A DNA stretch of 64,000 bases from Pseudoruminococcus_B sp937901805 (GCA_963560245.1 CAUWNS010000004.1:62001-126000), one strand, 5' to 3'. Counted from the first letter of the stretch, positions 34,616-43,402 are shown. The notes: a model not told the origin generated them from the sequence alone. Numbers and translations are program-made.

Positions 34616-36361
34616 ATGATTCCGGAGAGTTTTATCAATGAACTCAAATACCAGTGTTATATTGAGGATATTATCGGCGGGTATGTCAATTTAAAGCGTG
34701 CCGGACGCAATCTGAAAGGGCTTTGTCCCTTTCACAGTGAGAAGACGCCCTCTTTTACTGTCTATCCGGAAAATGGCTCCTACTATTGCTTTGGATGCGG
34801 TTCCGGCGGCGACGTTATCACATTTATCCGCAATATTGAGAATCTGGATTATGTGGAAGCTGTGCGTTTTCTTGCGGCCAAGGCAGGAATGACAGTTCCG
34901 GAAGACGAAACAGACAATGGTGCTGCCAAGCTCAAGACTAGGATTTTGGAAGCGAACCGCCTGTCCGCACGGTTTTTCCATGAGAACCTTATCCATACGC
35001 CGGAGGCGCTGGAATATATCCGGAGCAGAGGGCTCAGTGATCGGACCATCCGGCATTTCGGACTGGGGTTTGCCAAAAACTCATGGGATGATCTGCGCGG
35101 TTACCTGCATTCCAAAGGATATTCGGATGAGGAGCTATATCAGGCGGCGCTGGTCTCCAAAGGCAGGAATGGTTCTTATTACGACCAGTTCCGCAACCGG
35201 TTTATGTTTCCGATCATTGATGTGCGCGGAAATGTCATCGGTTTCGGGGGAAGGGTATTGGATGATTCCAAACCCAAATATTTAAACTCCGCGGATACGC
35301 CGGTCTTTAAAAAGAGCCGCAACCTTTTTGCACTTAATTTTGCGAAAAATACCAAAGAGCGTTCCCTGATCCTGGGAGAAGGGTATATGGATGTCATCGC
35401 AATGCACCAAGCGGGCTTTACTAATGCGGTGGCCACGCTGGGGACCTCCCTGACAGCGGATCAGGCGCGGATGATTGCACAATATGCAAAGGAAGTCATC
35501 ATTGCCTATGATTCCGATTCCGCAGGGCAGACAGCGACCAAACGGGCGCTCTCTCTGTTTGAAGAAACCGGTATCAAGGTACGGATCCTTTCGATTCCGG
35601 ACGCGAAAGATCCGGATGAATATATCAAGCGGTTTGGGGCGACGCGATTTAAACTCCTTTTGGAAGGCTGCTCCAATGCGATGGAATTTGAACTCGCCAA
35701 GGCCAGGGGTAATTTTGATTTGGAAACAGCGGATGGAAAGGTCGGCTACCTCAAAGAGGCGGCAAAAATCCTTGCCGGGATCCGTTCCCCGGTGGAAATC
35801 GACGTCTATGCGGCAAAGATTGCAGGGGAGACGGATGTTTCCAAAGAAGCGGTCAAGCTTCAGGTACAGGACTATATGAAACAGAATTTCTACCGTAAAC
35901 GGAATCAGGAGCGCAAAGATCTGCACTTGGCGGGATTTGAGAAAAATGACCGTTTGAACCCCCAGCGCAGGATTTATCCGAAGGCGGCGCGCGCAGAGGA
36001 AGGACTGATCTCTGCGGTAATGAAAAATCCGGATTTTGTCCGCGAACTGTCGCAGGGACTAAAACCGGAGGAGTTTATAACCGATTTTAACCGTAACATC
36101 TATGAGGTGCTCGTAAACCGGCTTCAAGAAGGAAAATCCATTGATCTGATGGCCTTGTCTTCTGTATTTGATTCCGATCAGATGGGGCGGATTAGTGCCA
36201 TTCTGGCTGCGTTCCACGATATTAACCACACCAGGGAAGAGGTTATGGACTATGTGAGAGCGCTTAAAGAGGAAAAACAAAAACTCTCCGTGCAGGACGT
36301 CAAGCAGATGAACAGTGAACAACTCCGGAAATATATTGAAGGTCTGAAAAAGAGGAAATGA
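34616..36361 (+). CDS. dnaG: DNA primase
   Basis: A 581-residue primase. The zinc ribbon is CPFHSEKTPSF (Cys37, His40) with CFGCGSGG (Cys58, Cys61). The TOPRIM domain holds LILGEGYMDVIA and IAYDSDSAGQTA. A C-terminal helicase-binding domain follows. The ATG at 34616 has GGGAGG eight bases upstream, whereas an ATG at 34610 is too close. It synthesises RNA primers at the replication fork and is paired with sigA as in the macromolecular-synthesis operon. Confidence 0.95.
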   Translation: MIPESFINELKYQCYIEDIIGGYVNLKRAGRNLKGLCPFHSEKTPSFTVYPENGSYYCFGCGSGGDVITFIRNIENLDYVEAVRFLAAKAGMTVPEDETDNGAAKLKTRILEANRLSARFFHENLIHTPEALEYIRSRGLSDRTIRHFGLGFAKNSWDDLRGYLHSKGYSDEELYQAALVSKGRNGSYYDQFRNRFMFPIIDVRGNVIGFGGRVLDDSKPKYLNSADTPVFKKSRNLFALNFAKNTKERSLILGEGYMDVIAMHQAGFTNAVATLGTSLTADQARMIAQYAKEVIIAYDSDSAGQTATKRALSLFEETGIKVRILSIPDAKDPDEYIKRFGATRFKLLLEGCSNAMEFELAKARGNFDLETADGKVGYLKEAAKILAGIRSPVEIDVYAAKIAGETDVSKEAVKLQVQDYMKQNFYRKRNQERKDLHLAGFEKNDRLNPQRRIYPKAARAEEGLISAVMKNPDFVRELSQGLKPEEFITDFNRNIYEVLVNRLQEGKSIDLMALSSVFDSDQMGRISAILAAFHDINHTREEVMDYVRALKEEKQKLSVQDVKQMNSEQLRKYIEGLKKRK

Positions 36362-36436
36362 CAAAGGGTGTCCCTTTGTTTTGAGATAGATGAAATCAAC
36401 GCCTTTTCGAAAGGCGGCAGGGAGTGGAAATTGTCT

Positions 36437-37510
36437 ATGCCAAATCAGGAAAAAAAAGATGTTTTAAAAGAATTACTCGAACACGGCAAACAGAAAGGCC
36501 AGTTGACCACGAAAGAAATCAACGATGCGCTGGAAGAACTGGATTTTGATGTGGAGCGTGTTGAAAAACTGTATGATACATTGGAAAGCATGAACGTGGA
36601 AATCGTTGAAGATTTCGCGGACGATGGAATGGAAGAGCTGAAAAATGAGGATCTGGAATCCAGCCTTGCCTCCGAGGGAATCAGTATTGACGACCCGGTA
36701 AAAGTGTATCTCAAAGAAATTGGGCGCGTGCCTCTGCTTACTCCGGAAGAGGAAATTGACCTTGCCACCAGGATGGAACAGGGAGATGAGGAGGCAAGGA
36801 AACGCCTGGCAGAGGCAAACCTGCGTCTGGTCGTCAGCATTGCAAAACGCTATGTAGGACGCGGGATGCAGTTTTTGGATCTGATCCAAGAGGGAAACCT
36901 CGGCCTGATAAAAGCGGTGGAAAAGTTTGACCATACCAAGGGATTTAAGTTTTCCACCTATGCGACCTGGTGGATTCGTCAGGCGATTACCCGCGCGATT
37001 GCAGATCAGGCGAGGACAATCCGCATTCCGGTGCATATGGTGGAAACCATCAACAAGGTGAAAAAGGTGACCAGCCAGCTTCTGCACAAAAACGGGCATG
37101 ATCCATCTGCGGATGAAATTGCAGCGGAACTGGATATGCCGGTTGACAAGGTGCGCGAAATCATGCGGGTAGCCCAGGAACCGGTTTCTCTGGAAACCCC
37201 GATTGGTGAGGAAGAGGACAGCCATCTTGGGGATTTTATCCCGGACGACGATGCGCCGGCTCCGGCAGAAGCGGCTTCCCATACCCTGCTTAAAGAGCAG
37301 CTCTCAGACGTACTGTCCACCTTGACCCCAAGAGAAGAAAAAGTATTACGCCTGCGTTTTGGACTGGAAGACGGGCGTTCCCGTACCTTGGAGGAAGTTG
37401 GCAAAGAGTTCAATGTTACCCGTGAGCGTATCCGCCAGATCGAGGCCAAAGCGCTGAGAAAACTGCGTCATCCAAGCCGCAGTAAGCGTTTGAAAGACTT
37501 TTTAGACTAA
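36437..37510 (+). CDS. sigA: primary sigma factor SigA/RpoD
   Basis: A 357-residue sigma-70. Region 1.1 (about 10-80) is followed by DDPVKVYLKEIGRVPLLT (region 1.2), region 2 with FSTYATWWIRQAITRAIADQ, region 3 and region 4 with EEVGKEFNVTRERIRQIEAK. It directs transcription of housekeeping genes, in line with the TTGACA/TATAAT-like promoters in the window. The ATG at 36437 is preceded by GGGAGTGG; an in-frame TTG at 36431 is a weaker option. Confidence 0.95.
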   Translation: MPNQEKKDVLKELLEHGKQKGQLTTKEINDALEELDFDVERVEKLYDTLESMNVEIVEDFADDGMEELKNEDLESSLASEGISIDDPVKVYLKEIGRVPLLTPEEEIDLATRMEQGDEEARKRLAEANLRLVVSIAKRYVGRGMQFLDLIQEGNLGLIKAVEKFDHTKGFKFSTYATWWIRQAITRAIADQARTIRIPVHMVETINKVKKVTSQLLHKNGHDPSADEIAAELDMPVDKVREIMRVAQEPVSLETPIGEEEDSHLGDFIPDDDAPAPAEAASHTLLKEQLSDVLSTLTPREEKVLRLRFGLEDGRSRTLEEVGKEFNVTRERIRQIEAKALRKLRHPSRSKRLKDFLD

Positions 37511-37526
37511 TTCTGTGGATTTTCCA

Positions 37527-37555
37527 TTGACATTCTTTTTTTGTTGTACTATACT
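37527..37555 (+). promoter_or_regulatory. promoter of the Rrf2-family gene
   Basis: TTGACA, a 17-base spacer and TATACT form a near-consensus sigma-A promoter 41 bases before the regulator's ATG. Confidence 0.8.
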
Positions 37556-37580
37556 AAATTATATAGTATTTTAGTATAGT
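37548..37580 (+). promoter_or_regulatory. operator-like inverted repeat over the -10
   Basis: ACTATACTAAA (37548-37558) and TTTAGTATAGT (37570-37580) are perfect 11-base inverted arms, separated by 11 bases that contain a further half-like TATAGTAT. It covers the -10 and the start of transcription, so it is a likely autoregulatory operator for the Rrf2 protein. Confidence 0.65.
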
Positions 37581-37595
37581 AAGGAGTGGGCGCGC

Positions 37596-38003
37596 ATGCA
37601 TATCACATTGGAGTCTGATTATGCAATCCGTATTGTCAATTGTCTGTGTAAATCCGGCGTCCGAATGGATGCGCGTAAAATTTCCGAGAGTACGGGGGTT
37701 ACGCTTCGGTTTGCCTTAAAAATTCTCCGGAAATTAGTGGCAAGCGGAATTGTCAAATCCTTTAAAGGCATGCAGGGCGGTTATGAACTGGCAAAAAAAC
37801 CAAATGAGATTACGCTCAAAGAAGTGATTGAGACCGTGGAGGGATCTTATGTTCTCAGCCGCTGTCTGAATCCGGGATTTGAGTGTACCAATGATCACAG
37901 TGACGGTCCCTGCCGGTTCCATGCTGTTTTCGCAGAGATTTCCAGAGATGTAGCCAAGAGGCTGGATGCCGTTACTTTTGAGTGTCCATCTTCTAATACA
38001 TAA
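37596..38003 (+). CDS. Rrf2-family transcriptional regulator
   Basis: A 135-residue Rrf2 protein with an N-terminal winged helix (MHITLESDYAIRIVNCL and GGYELAKKPNEITLKEVIE). Three cysteines follow at SRCLNPGFECTNDHSDGPCR, spaced C-x6-C-x8-C and not C-x5-C-x5-C as in classical IscR. An Fe-S or redox sensing role is plausible but not certain. The start follows AAGGAG. No partner gene for Fe-S assembly is adjacent. Confidence 0.88.
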   Translation: MHITLESDYAIRIVNCLCKSGVRMDARKISESTGVTLRFALKILRKLVASGIVKSFKGMQGGYELAKKPNEITLKEVIETVEGSYVLSRCLNPGFECTNDHSDGPCRFHAVFAEISRDVAKRLDAVTFECPSSNT

Positions 38004-38016
38004 TATGAATAAAAAA

Positions 38017-38056
38017 CGGCTTCTGTTTGTATTTGACAGCAGAAGCCGCTCTTTTT
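38017..38056 (+). terminator. terminator of the Rrf2-family gene
   Basis: CGGCTTCTG and CAGAAGCCG form a 9-bp stem with a 14-base loop, followed by CTCTTTTTT. Confidence 0.75.
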
Positions 38057-38080
38057 TCCTTTCTGATTAAAAGCAAAAAA

Positions 38081-38113
38081 AGACCATACCGAAACTGTTC
38101 GGTATGGTCTTTC
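38081..38113. terminator. bidirectional terminator
   Basis: AGACCATACCGAA and TTCGGTATGGTCT form a perfect 13-bp stem with loop ACTG, flanked by A-rich and T-rich tails. It serves the minus-strand DUF378 gene and may back up the Rrf2 terminator. Confidence 0.8.
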
Positions 38114-38137
38114 TGCAATATGGGGTATGGAGGTTCG

Positions 38138-38344
38138 TTAATGGGAATCTGCTGTGTCCCTGTCGCGGAACAAAAGGGAAATACACCAGATGCCCGCAAT
38201 GGCAACGAGTGTATATACAATTCGGCTGATGATTGCCCCCTGGCCGCCAAATAGCCATGCGACAATATCAAAAGAAAAAATGCCAATGCTTCCCCAGTTC
38301 AGGGCGCCGATGATGACTAGAATGAGTGCAATTTTATCAAGCAC
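38138..38344 (-). CDS. DUF378 small membrane protein
   Basis: A 68-residue protein with two membrane segments (about 3-32 and 36-60) and the DUF378 pattern ALILVIIGALNWGSIGIF. Members are widespread in Firmicutes (for example YuzA) and have no known function. The start follows AAAGGAGAT. Confidence 0.88.
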   Translation of the reverse strand: MLDKIALILVIIGALNWGSIGIFSFDIVAWLFGGQGAIISRIVYTLVAIAGIWCISLLFRDRDTADSH

Positions 38345-38413
38345 AAAAACATCTCCTTTAAGGCCGGCTGAGCCGTTTGATTTCTGTCTTTAGTATGAAC
38401 TGGAAAATAGGGA

Positions 38414-39043
38414 TTATTCAAACCATTCAGAAATTTTTTGACCAATGGATTCAAAGAATTCAACAATGGCAAACTTCACCTCATATTTCCGAGAATTTTC
38501 CATAATATCCTCTTGCCGCTCTGAGAAAATCTGATCAGAAGGCGTTTTCTGTTCTGCCGCCGGCAGGCACATCTGCGGAAATGCAATGCACCACCAGTTA
38601 TGGCCCGCCGCCTGCCCGATTTCGATCCTCAGTGCATCATAAGTTCCCGCAGGAAGGGTAAGATTGTCATAGACTCGGGTAGTAAAATAGGCCTGTTCCA
38701 GACGGACACGGATCGGATAAGCAAATCCGAGGCGCTCCAGCTCCTGTTCTGCGGCCAGCTTTAACTGGGGTAAGTGGAGGGAAAGGGTATCTAAAGCGTC
38801 CTGCTTTGTGCCGCCTGTAACAAAAATATCAGAACATTCCTGCAAAATACGATCCCGTATTTTGAGCTTCAATTCCTGATCTTGATGCGTGTTGGAGTTG
38901 GCAAGGATATGGATACGCACGATTTCTTCGCGGATATCCGAGCATTCTCCGGCAAAAGCGGTAAAATCCGCGGTCATGGAAATCAGAACAGAGAGAATAA
39001 CCCCCATAAAAACGGAAATAATAAGTTTTTTGCGCTGTGTCAT
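38414..39043 (-). CDS. spoIIR: stage II sporulation protein R
   Basis: A 209-residue SpoIIR with a signal-anchor at about 7-30 and the family features IVRIHILANSNTHQDQELKL and GHNWWCIAFPQMC. It is made in the forespore under sigma-F, exported to the intermembrane space and triggers SpoIIGA to process pro-sigma-E. Its presence is the clearest sign of a spore former in this window. The start follows AAAGGAG. A sigma-F-like -10 lies upstream. Confidence 0.93.
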   Translation of the reverse strand: MTQRKKLIISVFMGVILSVLISMTADFTAFAGECSDIREEIVRIHILANSNTHQDQELKLKIRDRILQECSDIFVTGGTKQDALDTLSLHLPQLKLAAEQELERLGFAYPIRVRLEQAYFTTRVYDNLTLPAGTYDALRIEIGQAAGHNWWCIAFPQMCLPAAEQKTPSDQIFSERQEDIMENSRKYEVKFAIVEFFESIGQKISEWFE

Positions 39044-39074
39044 TTTCGTTTACTCCTTTGCTGTCGTTGCCTAG

Positions 39075-39104
39075 AGTATGTCCGGTATGTTTGAAAATAT
39101 TCAC
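39075..39104 (-). promoter_or_regulatory. candidate sigma-F promoter of spoIIR
   Basis: On the minus strand GGACATACT matches the sigma-F -10 consensus GGnnAnAnT completely. GTGAA lies 16 bases upstream as a partial -35. It starts about 30 bases before the spoIIR ATG. Confidence 0.5.
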
Positions 39105-39143
39105 TGAACTGTTCTTTGTAAGAAAATCCAGCTTTAAAAATGA

Positions 39144-39172
39144 TTGCATTTTTATGATCACTATGATAAAAT
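39144..39172 (+). promoter_or_regulatory. orphan promoter divergent from spoIIR
   Basis: TTGCAT, 17 bases and TAAAAT form a plausible sigma-A promoter. It is followed by AGAAGGAGGA and, 220 bases on, by a strong terminator, with no convincing gene between. Confidence 0.5.
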
Positions 39173-39179
39173 AATCTAA

Positions 39180-39424
39180 AATATATAGAAGGAGGAATGG
39201 CTTGATGTCGGCTATCTGCTAAATTTAGGACAATCAAATTGGTTCTCATCTTAACAAAGGTGGGTCTTTTGTTGTACTTATTTTGCAGATATTCTCTATC
39301 AAGCATTCTTATTTGAAACGCAGGAAAAAAGGGTATTTTTGCGTACTCTTTCATTTCTGCTGTTTTGGAGTATACCTGTAAAATAGAGCATACGGACGAC
39401 CCAACCGGTGTCGTCCGTTTTTTA
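39180..39424 (+). ncRNA. candidate small transcript, unknown
   Basis: The 245 bases between the orphan promoter and terminator can fold: TATCTGC (39212) with GCAGATA (39285), and AACAAAG with CTTTTGTT near 39255-39275. AGAAGGAGGA at 39187 precedes very short frames (MA and MSAIC). A second site AAAGGTGG precedes a short hydrophobic frame ending LYLFCRYSLSSILI. I recognise no RNA or peptide family. It may be a small RNA, a leader-peptide transcript or a decayed gene. Confidence 0.35.
39392..39424 (+). terminator. strong terminator without an obvious gene
   Basis: ACGGACGAC and GTCGTCCGT form a 9-bp GC-rich stem, followed by TTTTTTATT. No plus-strand coding gene precedes it. Confidence 0.85.
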
Positions 39425-39487
39425 TTGTTTGTCCTAAATAGAATCCAACAAAACTGTTATAAAATTTAGGATAAGGAGAATTCTCCC

Positions 39488-39916
39488 ATGAATCGGGAAA
39501 ATAAAAGGAAAAAATACGAAAAAGGATATTATAAGACCCATGCCTGTACAGAAAGTTTTGTCTGTAAAGTTTGCGGACGCCCGGTTGTTTCCGGAGGAGC
39601 AGGCAGCGATCACCGAAACCATTGTCCCAATTGCCTGACAAGCCTTCATGTTGACAGAGAGCCGGGTGACAGGGATGCAAACTGCGGCGGTATTATGGAA
39701 CCGATCGCCGTTTTGGTAAGGAAGAACGGGGAATGGGCAATTATTCATCGCTGCCGGAGATGCGGCGCACTCAGTTCCAACCGGATTGCTGCAGACGATA
39801 ACCCCATGAAACTGATGTCCATTGCAATGAAGCCACTCTGTTTGCCTCCGTTCCCATTGGATCGGATTGAAGAGATGACCCTGTTGATGGGCGGGGAAGG
39901 AAGTTTTTCAAAATAG
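39488..39916 (+). CDS. RNHCP-domain zinc protein
   Basis: A 142-residue protein with three Cys pairs: FVCKVCG, HRNHCPNCL (the motif that names the family) and HRCRRCGA. It probably binds two zinc ions. The function is unknown; nucleic-acid binding is suggested only by the ribbon form and basic N-terminus. The start follows AAGGAG. TGTTATAAA at 39455-39463 is a likely extended -10, flanked by the inverted arms TCCTAAAT and ATTTAGGA. Confidence 0.85.
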   Translation: MNRENKRKKYEKGYYKTHACTESFVCKVCGRPVVSGGAGSDHRNHCPNCLTSLHVDREPGDRDANCGGIMEPIAVLVRKNGEWAIIHRCRRCGALSSNRIAADDNPMKLMSIAMKPLCLPPFPLDRIEEMTLLMGGEGSFSK

Positions 39917-39980
39917 AAATGGGGAAACTTCCATTTGTCTATATTTTCCGCCCCAGTTTTTGGCGGGTTGATAAAAGAAT

Positions 39981-40016
39981 AAAAATCCCCATGCGCTTTT
40001 GCGCATGGGGATTTTT
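39981..40016. terminator. bidirectional terminator between RNHCP gene and EPS cluster
   Basis: AAAAATCCCCATGCGC and GCGCATGGGGATTTTT form a perfect 16-bp stem with loop TTTT. It ends transcription from both sides. Confidence 0.92.
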
Positions 40017-41064
40017 ATTCTTTTGCTAAACGGCGAAATAAAGTGGGAAGCACCCGATCGGCCTGGTAATTTTGCGCTTTGATAAGGCAGTTCTGTCGCA
40101 TAGTGGAAAATAATTCGGGGTGCTCATATAGTTTATATAGCAGAGTTTCCAATACCTGCGTATCTCCCAAAGGATAAAGCCAGCCGGTCTGGTTTTCCTC
40201 AATAACCTCCCCCGCGTTTTCCCATTCAGCAGACAGGACCGGGGTCCCGCCGGCATAGGCGTCCAAAATTGTTCCGGGAATCCCCTCTGTTGCAAAATGA
40301 GTGGGGAATAAAAGGGCAAAATACTGCCCTACGATTAGAGAACCCTGCTCATAGGGGATTTCCCCGCCATAACAGATTGTACGTCCGAAATCTCTTTTCA
40401 AGGTATCAAACTCTTTCGAATACTCTTCCTCTATCTGTCCATAGATGGTAAGTGTAAACGCGGTTTTACCCAGTCTCTGGTTTACCCTGTTTACCGCCTG
40501 AATTGCGTCGGTAATTCCCTTTTTCCGGGATATGCGGGAAAAAATACAAAGCGGATACGGAGGATGATCAAACGAAGGCTGATGTTGTGCGGATGCGATA
40601 GCAAGTTCTTTACAGTTTGGCAAAACACAGGCGTTTTTTAAATGGAGACGGGAGAGCTCTTCTGCCATACGATGGGTTTCCACAAAAATAGTATCCAGCT
40701 GCATACATTCCCGCCGCAGCCGATCATGAGTTCTGAGCATTTGAGGCAGCCATCCGCCGATGGCGATATCATGCAGCCGGCAGCCCAGCCTTCTTTTCAG
40801 AAACCCAAGAAGCGGTAGCAGGATTTTTACGCCGTTTTGCGCCGGGAGCACGAGGACGTCTTCACAGGTTTTCGCCATTTCCCATATTTGAAGGAATAGG
40901 CGCAGAGGATGCTTTTTGTAACCATAAGTATCCACTGCGACGATAGAGTCTTTCCCGTATTTCTGACAGAGCGCATGAAAAATCACTTTGGTTTTGATGG
41001 TTTGACCATCCAGAAAGGTTTCCTTTCCCCCAAAATGCCCGCAGATTCCAATTCGATAAGCCAT
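40015..41064 (-). CDS. GT4-type glycosyltransferase
   Basis: A 349-residue GT-B glycosyltransferase of the group 1 family. The N-terminal part begins YRIGICGHFGG, and the C-terminal nucleotide-sugar domain includes FSRISRKKGITDAIQAV, LLFPTHFATEGIPGTILDAYA and GTPVLSAEW. It transfers a sugar in exopolysaccharide assembly; donor and acceptor are unknown. It is the last gene of the cluster and ends at the shared terminator. Confidence 0.88.
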   Translation of the reverse strand: MAYRIGICGHFGGKETFLDGQTIKTKVIFHALCQKYGKDSIVAVDTYGYKKHPLRLFLQIWEMAKTCEDVLVLPAQNGVKILLPLLGFLKRRLGCRLHDIAIGGWLPQMLRTHDRLRRECMQLDTIFVETHRMAEELSRLHLKNACVLPNCKELAIASAQHQPSFDHPPYPLCIFSRISRKKGITDAIQAVNRVNQRLGKTAFTLTIYGQIEEEYSKEFDTLKRDFGRTICYGGEIPYEQGSLIVGQYFALLFPTHFATEGIPGTILDAYAGGTPVLSAEWENAGEVIEENQTGWLYPLGDTQVLETLLYKLYEHPELFSTMRQNCLIKAQNYQADRVLPTLFRRLAKE

Positions 41065-41076
41065 AGCGAACCCTCC

Positions 41077-42396
41077 TTATAGCCTCCAATAGGAATATCC
41101 CGCCTGCTCCATTTCTGATTTGTCAAAAATACTTTTGACATCAATCAGGATTTTCTGTTCCGGAGGAAGGGAGGCAAAAAGCCTGTCCAAATCCGATTTT
41201 GAAAACATCCGATATTCCTCGTGCGCAACTGCGACAATCACACAGTCCATTTCCCGTATTTTTTCCAGTGGAGTAAGCGGAATTTGATAATCCTGAAGGA
41301 CGGTTTCCGGATCGGCAAGCGGATCGGTAACGAACGGCGCCATCCCGTATTCCCGCAGGCGGTGAATGATGTCGATGACACGGGAATTGCGGATATCCGC
41401 GCAGTTTTCCTTAAAGGTCAGGCCAAGGACGGCTACTTTCGCCTGCCGTACCGTTTTTCCGGATAAAATCATCCGTTTAATTGCCGCATCTGCGACAAAA
41501 GTGCCCATGGAGTCGTTGATTTTCCTGCCGGCAAGGACAATCTGGGAATGATCCCCGAGCCGTTCCGCTTCATAGACAAAGTAATAGGGATCTACCCCGA
41601 TACAATGCCCTCCCACCAGGCCCGGAGAAAACCCCAAAGCATTCCATTTGGTGTTCATGGCGTCGATCACCTCGCTGGTGTCAATACCCATGCGATCAAA
41701 GACCATGGCAAGTTCATTCATAAAGGCAATATTGATATCTCGCTGGCTGTTTTCCACCACTTTGGCAGCTTCCGCCGTTTTGATGTTGCTGACAGGGTGG
41801 ACGCCCGCCTGGATGATCAGGCTATATACCTGTGCAATTTCTTCCAATGTCACGGGATCCATGCCGGAAACAATTTTTTTAATATTTTGCAGCCGATGGA
41901 TTTTATCCCCAGGGTTAATTCTTTCTGGAGAATAACCAATAGTAAAATCTTTTCCGCAGCGGAGTCCGGATTCCCTCTCTAAAATAGGGGCGCAGATACC
42001 TTCTGTGACACCAGGGTAGACAGTGGATTCGTAGACGACGATGGAACCGGCGGAAAGGTTCCGGCCGACCAGGATACTGGCCTGTTCCACCGGGGAGAGA
42101 TCCGGGGTCTTATCGGAATTGATGGGCGTAGGGACGGCAATAATATGAAACCGCGCCTGGCGGAGCAGCTTCTCGTCGGAAGTGAATTCCACCGAGCAGG
42201 CTTTTAATGCAGCGTCTCCGACTTCCTGCGTAGCATCCTTCCCCTCAAGACAAAGAGAGATCTTTTTCTGATCTATGTCAAAACCAATGACATCGGCAAA
42301 ACTTGAAAAGGCGACTGCCAAGGGGAGCCCTACATAGCCAAGCCCGATGACAGAGAGCTTTGCTTCATGTTTTCGAATCTGTTCAAATAGACTCAT
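41077..42396 (-). CDS. nucleotide-sugar dehydrogenase (UDP-sugar 6-dehydrogenase)
   Basis: A 439-residue NAD-dependent UDP-glucose/UDP-ManNAc dehydrogenase family protein. The Rossmann motif is VIGLGYVGLPLAVAFS, and the catalytic Cys is in GGHCIGVDPYYF. It oxidises a UDP-hexose to a uronic acid, so the polymer is probably acidic. The split resembles the WecC/TviB branch, so the substrate may be a UDP-HexNAc. Its ATG overlaps the stop of the GT2 gene. Confidence 0.9.
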   Translation of the reverse strand: MSLFEQIRKHEAKLSVIGLGYVGLPLAVAFSSFADVIGFDIDQKKISLCLEGKDATQEVGDAALKACSVEFTSDEKLLRQARFHIIAVPTPINSDKTPDLSPVEQASILVGRNLSAGSIVVYESTVYPGVTEGICAPILERESGLRCGKDFTIGYSPERINPGDKIHRLQNIKKIVSGMDPVTLEEIAQVYSLIIQAGVHPVSNIKTAEAAKVVENSQRDINIAFMNELAMVFDRMGIDTSEVIDAMNTKWNALGFSPGLVGGHCIGVDPYYFVYEAERLGDHSQIVLAGRKINDSMGTFVADAAIKRMILSGKTVRQAKVAVLGLTFKENCADIRNSRVIDIIHRLREYGMAPFVTDPLADPETVLQDYQIPLTPLEKIREMDCVIVAVAHEEYRMFSKSDLDRLFASLPPEQKILIDVKSIFDKSEMEQAGYSYWRL

Positions 42397-43397
42397 ACAG
42401 GGCTTCTCCTTTTGAAAAAAAAATTTGGCAGAACAAAAAAACCAGTACAGGAACCGAATCCATAACTGATATGGAACAGGGGAAACAAAAACAGCAGGGC
42501 GGGAAAATACGCGGCCCGGCTTTTGAAAGCGCCGCTGAGAGAAAAGAAAATGTCAAGCAAACAGTAGCAGCTGGTTTCTGCGGCAAGCAGCCACCAAAAC
42601 AGAGGTGACCATAATCCTAGAAAAGGGAGGATCAACAGAGAAAGGACGAAGAAAAAGGGGATAAAATGCCTGATAGACATAGAGCCCGGACAGAGAAAAA
42701 AGGTAATGATATTCCATTTGCCGTTCTGTATCCCCATTTTCAGGATGCCGTGCAGCGTATCGCGGCAGTAATAGGCAAGCCGGATATCATGACTCATGAG
42801 AATTTTTCCGCCGCCCTTCCGGATACGGTAATTCATTTCATTATCCTGGTTCCGGGTCAGCCGTTCATCGTAGTACCCATATTTTTCAAAAACCTCCCGG
42901 CGAAAGGCTCCAAAAGGGACGGTATCCACATAGCCGTCTTTTCCATTCGTACGAAATGCGGAATTTCCTACGCCAAAGCGGGAAGAAAGCATCTGTGCAA
43001 TGGCTCCGCCGAAAAACCCTCTGCTTTTGGTAACAATGGCTCCGCCCACGTTGTCTGCATCTGTCTGCTGAAGATGGCGGACACATTGGGATATGTAATT
43101 TGGTGCATATTCAGCATGCGCATCCATCCGGATCAGGAATTCTCCCCGGCTGGCGCGGATACCCAGGTTCATCGCATAGGGGACGGTATGATGGGGATTT
43201 TCCAGGATCATGAATAGGGAAGAGAACTCCTTTTGATACCGCTCTAGCAGGGAGCGGGTAGAATCGGTGGATTCTCCGTCTACAAAAAGGAATTCCATTG
43301 ATGCGCGGGGATAATCCTGTGAAAGAAGGGACTGCACACAGGTCTCCAGATAGTCCTGCTCGTTGCGCACAGGGATGATGACGGATATAAATGGCAT
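42393..43397 (-). CDS. GT2 glycosyltransferase with C-terminal membrane helices
   Basis: A 334-residue GT-A protein: ISVIIPVRNEQDYLETCVQS, FLFVDGESTDSTRSLL, and IRMDAHAEY as the DxD-like motif. The last 100 residues contain three hydrophobic segments. It resembles ExoA/succinoglycan-type transferases. The ATG at 43397 follows GGAGGAAGGGAG; earlier in-frame codons are discounted. Confidence 0.88.
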   Translation of the reverse strand: MPFISVIIPVRNEQDYLETCVQSLLSQDYPRASMEFLFVDGESTDSTRSLLERYQKEFSSLFMILENPHHTVPYAMNLGIRASRGEFLIRMDAHAEYAPNYISQCVRHLQQTDADNVGGAIVTKSRGFFGGAIAQMLSSRFGVGNSAFRTNGKDGYVDTVPFGAFRREVFEKYGYYDERLTRNQDNEMNYRIRKGGGKILMSHDIRLAYYCRDTLHGILKMGIQNGKWNIITFFLCPGSMSIRHFIPFFFVLSLLILPFLGLWSPLFWWLLAAETSCYCLLDIFFSLSGAFKSRAAYFPALLFLFPLFHISYGFGSCTGFFVLPNFFFKRRSPV

Positions 43398-43402
43398 ATG
43401 GC

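Noticed and set aside
39040..39354. 104-codon minus-strand frame overlapping the spoIIR start
   Set aside because: No ribosome site, very basic odd composition, and it crosses the spoIIR promoter and start.
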